NCBI RefSeq assembly: GCF_009695545.1
Contig: NZ_VUNS01000002.1
Coordinates: forward strand, 248,001-312,000
Length of the DNA: 64,000 bases
Source of the DNA: Victivallis lenta
Lineage (GTDB): Bacteria > Verrucomicrobiota > Lentisphaeria > Victivallales > Victivallaceae
Direction: 5' to 3'
Shown: positions 60,158 to 64,000 of the stretch, piece after piece
Numbering within the stretch: position 1 is the first letter of the stretch
How the letters are laid out: each line of letters opens with the position of its first letter
Made by a program: the position numbers and the translations under genes
The notes under the pieces: generated by a model
Seen by the model: the letters and a program-made list of their open reading frames with translations, nothing else
Databases searched by the model: none
Told to the model about the DNA's origin: nothing

Positions 60158-61426
60158 TCAGTCGCCTGTTCCAACCCGGCAGACTTCCAGCAGCATCTCG
60201 CCCTCGGTCGGCGGCGTCACCGGGCGCATCCAGAGTTCATTCGAAACGTGTTTCTCCTCCTTCAGCAGCTCCGTTGTCACCGGGTCGAACCAGCGCAGGC
60301 AGTACTCCCCGGCCGGAAGCGACACGGCGAGCACCTTCCCCGCCGTCTCCGCCGCATAGGCAAGATAGCGCCCTCCCCCCAGAGACAGCGCCGCCGAACG
60401 GCACTCCGGCCGGAACATCTCGAACGCCGGGCGCGCCTTCGAAAAATCAAACCGCCCGAGAAAGGCCGCCAGCGCCGCAAGCTCGCGGTGAAAGCTCTTC
60501 CCGCCGCCGTGCGTGCATTGTTCGGAACACCGTTCGGTTCCGTCCGGAGCCTCGACCGTATAAGCCATGTCGAGATTGCTGTATCCCGCCGCACCGGCCA
60601 GGAGCGCCAGATACGCCTCCTCCCGGTACGGACGGTTCGCGGAACCGCAGAAACCGGTCTCGTCATCGACGATCGGACGCTGCCGGTGCCAGTTCGCCAG
60701 CACGCATTCGGGGCGCATGTAGTGGAAGTTCAGAACGTCCGCTCCCGGAACACCGTCGAACGCGCACGACAACGTATTGTCGACATTCCAGGCGACCGGT
60801 TTGCCCGGCGCACACTCCCGGATCAGCTCGGCCAGCTCCTGCTGGAACCGGAGCACCGGCTCCATGCGGCGGACCATCCAGTACGGCTCGTTGATGAGTT
60901 CGACGATCACATTGTCGAACGGCTCAAGCTCGGCCAGCACCAGACGCACATACCGCTTCTGCTCTTCGGTCAGCGCCTCGAAAAACTCCCGGCGGTCAAC
61001 CGCCGGGTCATGAAGCGGGGAATCCAGATAATTGCCCTCGTTGTAAAAGACGCAAAAGAGCGTGAGCTCGACCACGACCCCGGCCTCGTCGGCGGCGGTG
61101 AGGATCGCGCGCAGCCGTTCGACGTATTCCGGATGCAGCCGGGTCTTCTCCGGCCCGGCAAAGAGCGGGACCAGATTCTCCGCCCCCGGCGCCAGCGGAT
61201 TCGAATCGAAACTGAAGTCGCTCGCGCGCTCGAAATAGCTGCCGGCGAACAGCCGGGTCTGATTGAAGCCGTTCTTCCGAAGCTCCCGGAAATAACGGAC
61301 ATAATCGAACGCGCGGTTGACCAGCGCGCCGTAATGCTCGGCCGAACTGATCAGAAGCCGCAGCTCCCCGTTGATCGTGAAATAGTGCGGATTCTCATGC
61401 GAAATACCAACGACCGTCTTCGACAT
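60158..61426 (-). CDS. Clan GH-A (cellulase-like) glycoside hydrolase, no signal peptide
   Basis: The 422-residue protein looks like a TIM-barrel glycosidase. NVIVELINEPYWMVRRMEP (near residue 165) holds the acid/base Glu in the NEP motif, and QRPIVDDETGFCGSANRPY (near residue 248) holds the probable nucleophile Glu. About 90 C-terminal residues form a beta-rich tail (RYLAYAAETAGKVLAVSLPA). The ATG at 61426 has GGGGAG upstream. No signal peptide is present, so it acts in the cytoplasm, unlike the GH99-like pair. Substrate unknown. Confidence 0.75.
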   Translation of the reverse strand: MSKTVVGISHENPHYFTINGELRLLISSAEHYGALVNRAFDYVRYFRELRKNGFNQTRLFAGSYFERASDFSFDSNPLAPGAENLVPLFAGPEKTRLHPEYVERLRAILTAADEAGVVVELTLFCVFYNEGNYLDSPLHDPAVDRREFFEALTEEQKRYVRLVLAELEPFDNVIVELINEPYWMVRRMEPVLRFQQELAELIRECAPGKPVAWNVDNTLSCAFDGVPGADVLNFHYMRPECVLANWHRQRPIVDDETGFCGSANRPYREEAYLALLAGAAGYSNLDMAYTVEAPDGTERCSEQCTHGGGKSFHRELAALAAFLGRFDFSKARPAFEMFRPECRSAALSLGGGRYLAYAAETAGKVLAVSLPAGEYCLRWFDPVTTELLKEEKHVSNELWMRPVTPPTEGEMLLEVCRVGTGD

Positions 61427-61520
61427 CTCATCTCCCCGGAATTGAAAGCTCATCGACAAATAAACAAAATTACATTGTTGGGAAACATAGCATTCGTTCG
61501 GGAAAATTCAACTGTCCAAA

Positions 61521-62456
61521 TTACGGTTCCGCACGTTCCCGCCGCGCCGCCGCCGCGGAGACGAAAAGCGCAATGTCACCGGTCACGCGGGAATCCACCG
61601 GCGCGGGAACGAAATACTCCTGCGGCTTCGCCTTTCCGATCCCCTTCTGCATCAGGTGGTTCAAATTCCCGTAGAAACGAAATGAGGCCGACGGACTGCC
61701 GCCGAGCGCCTGTTTCCAGCCGCTGAAGTCCTCTTCCGTCACCTGGTAATCCCGGCCGCCCTGCAGAAACAGCATCGGCCTGCCGACGAGCTTTGCATCG
61801 TCGAGCGGCACGTATTCGCTGAACTCCCGCCAGTAGCCGGCCGGAACGGAACGCTTCATTTCGCCGAGTCCGGCCGCAATCTCGAAGTCGGCGGCCGGCG
61901 TGCCCCGCAGCCCGATCAGATAACGGAACTGCTCCTCCAGCACCGTCTTCATCGGCCGGGACGGAGCCGCCATAAAGATGTATCCGGCCGGAATTGCGGT
62001 CGCCGCGGCGATGCGCGGCAGCAGCATCCCGCCGAGGCTGTGGCCGAGAACGAAAATCCGGCCCGGATCGATCCGCTCCTGCTTCGCGGCGAACTCGACC
62101 GCCAGCACCGCATCGTCGATGACCTCTTCGTCCAGGGAATAGTCGTTCAGCTTTGCGACCCGGGCTCCGTGCGCCCGTGTGCGCTTGTCGTACCGGAGCG
62201 TTGCGACGCCGGCGCGCTCGAGATCGCGGGCGATATCGCGGAACGGCCGGTTCGGCCCGAGCGTCTCGTCGCGGTCCTGCGGCCCGGAGCCGTGGACCAG
62301 AACCACCAGCGGAAACGGTCCGTTCCCGCCGTCCGGAACGGTCAGCGTCCCCTTGAGCGGCCATTCGGCGCCGAACCCGATCTCCCGCTCCTCCCCCGCG
62401 CAGAGAAACGCGCAAAACAGAAACGCGGCGAACAGCAGAATGCCGGATAACTTCAT
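61521..62456 (-). CDS. Secreted alpha/beta-hydrolase (dienelactone hydrolase-type)
   Basis: The 311-residue protein has a signal peptide (GILLFAAFLFCAFLCAGEER). Its serine hydrolase core has LVVLVHGSGPQDRDETLGPN and VFVLGHSLGGMLLPRIAAA written in the genome as IFVLGHSLGGMLLPRIAAA, with Ser near residue 140. A catalytic His follows in NLNHLMQKGIG near the end. It resembles alpha/beta hydrolases of the YqiA/dienelactone group, and an esterase acting on periplasmic or external substrates is likely. Confidence 0.82.
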   Translation of the reverse strand: MKLSGILLFAAFLFCAFLCAGEEREIGFGAEWPLKGTLTVPDGGNGPFPLVVLVHGSGPQDRDETLGPNRPFRDIARDLERAGVATLRYDKRTRAHGARVAKLNDYSLDEEVIDDAVLAVEFAAKQERIDPGRIFVLGHSLGGMLLPRIAAATAIPAGYIFMAAPSRPMKTVLEEQFRYLIGLRGTPAADFEIAAGLGEMKRSVPAGYWREFSEYVPLDDAKLVGRPMLFLQGGRDYQVTEEDFSGWKQALGGSPSASFRFYGNLNHLMQKGIGKAKPQEYFVPAPVDSRVTGDIALFVSAAAARRERAEP

Positions 62457-62477
62457 CAGATCAATCCCCTTTCCCGT

Positions 62478-62506
62478 AAGATAGCACCGGAAAGCGGAAA
62501 GTACAA
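62478..62506 (-). promoter_or_regulatory. Predicted promoter of the secreted hydrolase gene
   Basis: On the minus strand TTGTAC, a 17-bp spacer and TATCTT lie 22 bases before the ATG. The rest of the 499-bp gap 62457-62955 holds no supported gene. Confidence 0.5.
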
Positions 62507-62887
62507 ACCGCCGTCCGCAGCTTCGGCGCGCTGTCTTTCTCCCCCGCTTCGATGAAATTCAGCTGTGCGTTCAGGTTTTGCAGTATACATACAATCCGAA
62601 GTACCTGCCGAGGCCGTTCCGGAGTACAAATCCGCTGCGGCAGGCAGGAAGAACGCGGTTCCGTGCGGCCGGTCCGGTACGCGACGGTTCCCACGGCGCC
62701 GGAACAGCCTCTCGCAGCGTACCGCCCGACAGACGGGCCCCAGGTACAGATCTGCTCTCATGCGCCGTTTCCCTCGCATAAAATGAGACGGGCGCCCGCC
62801 ACTGGAAACGGCTGATCTCCCCCCCATCATTCCGCCTTCCATTTGCGGCCGGCATACACCGGAATCCGCTTTTTTCCGGCATTCTGC

Positions 62888-62916
62888 TTGCACCGGAAGC
62901 AAATGCGGATTATATT
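62888..62916 (+). promoter_or_regulatory. Predicted promoter of the HdeD-like gene
   Basis: TTGCAC, a 17-bp spacer and TATATT lie 40 bases before the ATG on the plus strand. Confidence 0.6.
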
Positions 62917-62955
62917 TCAAGCAGCGGGAAACACACTTTGGGGAAGGAGACACTT

Positions 62956-63549
62956 ATGAAACCGCAACCTTATTTCTACTTTTCGACCAATCTGCTGGCC
63001 GGGCACTCGTGGAAATTCATGCTTGCGCAGGGAATCATTTCGATCCTGCTCGGCATTATTTTCGCGCTGAATTTCGGTTCCGCCCTGATCATCTTCGCCA
63101 TCCTGCTCGGCATCATGCTGCTGGGCTGCGGCGTGCAGGGATTCGCGCTGATGGCGCTGAACCGGAAATTCAAGATCGGCTATGCGCTCTACTCGCTCTT
63201 CTGGTTCATCGCCGGCCTGTTCCTGGTGATCGATCCGCTCATGGGAGCAAGTTTTCTCATGATCGTGCTCGGCATCTGGTTCGTCCTGCATGCGATCGAG
63301 CTGTTCACGGCGGCGCTGGCAGACAAACTCCACCCGGTCGGCTTCCGCTGGCTGGTCGCGCTCAACGGACTTGTGACGCTGGCGTTCGGAATCCTGATTG
63401 CGACGAGTTCGATCGCGGCGATCGGATTTTTCAACCTGCTGTTCGCGTTTTTCCTGATCTTCTACGGAGCGATCACGATCGGTGTGGCGATGAGATTCCG
63501 CAGAATCGGCAAGGCGGCGAAGGCGGAAACAGCGGAGGAAACGGAATAA
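62956..63549 (+). CDS. HdeD/DUF308-family membrane protein
   Basis: The 197-residue protein has six hydrophobic helices in three pairs, as in HdeD. The first is ISILLGIIFALNFGSALIIF and another is YALYSLFWFIAGLFLVIDPL, and a charged tail (KAAKAETAEETE) follows the last helix. HdeD-type proteins are inner-membrane and linked to acid or stress resistance in E. coli; here the role is not known. The start at 62956 has GGGAAGGAGACAC upstream. Confidence 0.88.
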   Translation: MKPQPYFYFSTNLLAGHSWKFMLAQGIISILLGIIFALNFGSALIIFAILLGIMLLGCGVQGFALMALNRKFKIGYALYSLFWFIAGLFLVIDPLMGASFLMIVLGIWFVLHAIELFTAALADKLHPVGFRWLVALNGLVTLAFGILIATSSIAAIGFFNLLFAFFLIFYGAITIGVAMRFRRIGKAAKAETAEETE

Positions 63550-63574
63550 CCATCCGGTAAAGCGGATGGGAATG

Positions 63575-63612
63575 AAAAGCGGGCCGGGGGGAAAACTCCG
63601 GCCTGCTTTTTT
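63575..63612 (+). terminator. Rho-independent terminator of the HdeD-like gene
   Basis: AAAAGCGGGCCGG and CCGGCCTGCTTTT form a 13-bp stem with one wobble, followed by T residues. A smaller hairpin CCATCCG/CGGATGG lies just before at 63550-63569. Confidence 0.85.
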
Positions 63613-63666
63613 CTGCGGAATATGAGTTTTCACGCAAAAAAGAAGGAGAGAGGGGAGGAAAAGGGG

Positions 63667-63695
63667 TTGACAAAGGGGGATTGATGCGTCATAAT
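63667..63695 (+). promoter_or_regulatory. Strong predicted sigma-70 promoter
   Basis: A perfect TTGACA is followed after 17 bp by CATAAT, 55 bases before the last gene. The same -10 and spacing occur at 25542-25570. Confidence 0.65.
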
Positions 63696-63750
63696 ATTAA
63701 TATGTACCACAAGAGTGTCGCTGCAGGCTTTCCGAGTAAGGATCTACCCG

Positions 63751-64000
63751 ATGACAAACCACGATTACACCCTTGAGCTGCTCGGAGAAAACCCGAAGTT
63801 CGAGCTCATTCTTCCCGTCGGCGAACAGATCGACCTCGAACTGATTCCCTGCGGCACGGCAGGCGGCCGTAAATCCGCCGATTGGCACCGGCTTATCGTC
63901 TCTGCGGCGGGGCAGTATTGTTTCCGTTTATCCTCCCGGCAGGGGGAAGTCACTTTTGAAATCCATTCCCCCGACGGCGGCAGTCTCGCCCGGACGACGG
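63751..64000 (+). CDS. Partial gene running off the window end, function unknown
   Basis: The visible 83 codons start MTNHDYTLELLGENPKFELI and look like soluble, beta-rich sequence (SAAGQYCFRLSSRQGEVTFE). GTAAGGATC lies upstream of the ATG and a strong promoter precedes it. No signal peptide or known domain is seen in this part. The frame is open to the window end, so the rest of the gene lies outside. Confidence 0.7.
   Translation, partial: MTNHDYTLELLGENPKFELILPVGEQIDLELIPCGTAGGRKSADWHRLIVSAAGQYCFRLSSRQGEVTFEIHSPDGGSLARTT

Noticed and set aside
62457-62955. Several overlapping 60-165-codon frames in the 499-bp gap before the HdeD-like gene.
   Set aside because: None has a ribosome-binding site with protein-like composition. 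Only the two promoters noted are supported.
1-64000. CRISPR arrays, insertion sequences, integrases or rRNA genes.
   Set aside because: No spaced direct repeats, transposase or integrase motifs, or rRNA-like sequence were found.

Overview
The window is about 64 kb of a GC-rich bacterial chromosome, densely packed and mostly in tight operons with ATGA or TAATG overlaps. I infer a member of the Lentisphaerota (Victivallis-like). The basis is gene content: a prepilin-like H-X9-DG protein, tandem secreted GH99-like glycosidases, a Tad-type locus with FHA and PEGA proteins, Gram-negative envelope genes (waaA, ArnT-like transferases, lipid A-type acyltransferase) and many carbohydrate genes. The lineage is an inference, not a proof. 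Recognisable promoters are sigma-70-like, TTGNNN-17-TATATT or CATAAT, in AT-rich gaps.

Layout: 1-8360 (+) has the end of a probable infB, then rbfA, a DHH phosphoesterase, truB, an unknown gene, an indolepyruvate oxidoreductase (iorA/iorB), a double-ACT protein, paaK and an M48 lipoprotein protease. 8360-8590 is a convergent gap with a terminator and a striking inverted repeat. 8590-12555 (-) has a methyltransferase and two ArnT-like transferases, followed by tRNA-Pro. 12990-14690 is a divergent regulatory module: an XRE/S24-like repressor against a Cys-rich helix-turn-helix gene with a small coiled-coil gene nested in its 3' end. 14720-22235 (-) is a non-canonical Tad-type locus: cpaB, FHA-cpaF, tadB, tadC, DUF192, FHA-membrane protein and PEGA lipoprotein. 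22335-25430 (-) has hisH, nth, an acyltransferase, and a small lipoprotein paired with a radical SAM enzyme.

25540-32224 (+) is one apparent regulated unit: promoter and palindrome, H-X9-DG prepilin-like protein, GntR/LacI-type regulator and two secreted GH99-like proteins. 32248-37830 (-) has rsmA and a zinc-ribbon gene, then a sugar ABC operon (ATPase, permease, binding protein, hydrolase). Its permease/binding-protein junction holds three 122-bp tandem copies, each with a hairpin and a ribosome-binding site plus ATG. 37890-48045 (-) has ROK, nagB, CYTH, galM, rnhC, recR, ybaB, secDF, yajC and an unknown gene.

48110-64000 has rhaM (+). On the minus strand are ptsH-ptsI, a deoxyribosyltransferase-like gene, glmS, waaA and thiC. 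Next come metY (+), a Gfo/Idh-ThuA pair (-), an AraC regulator (+), a hairpin-rich gap, a clan GH-A glycosidase (-), an alpha/beta hydrolase (-), an HdeD-like membrane protein (+) and a gene cut by the window end. GlmS, NagB, HPr/EI, the ROK protein and the sugar ABC transporter together point to a sugar and amino-sugar economy. IorAB with PaaK points to energy-yielding use of aromatic amino acids. The most unusual features are the 122-bp triplication with coupled micro-ORFs, the radical SAM/lipoprotein pair, the FHA-wired Tad locus, the Cys-HTH/repressor module and two undescribed palindromic intergenic elements.
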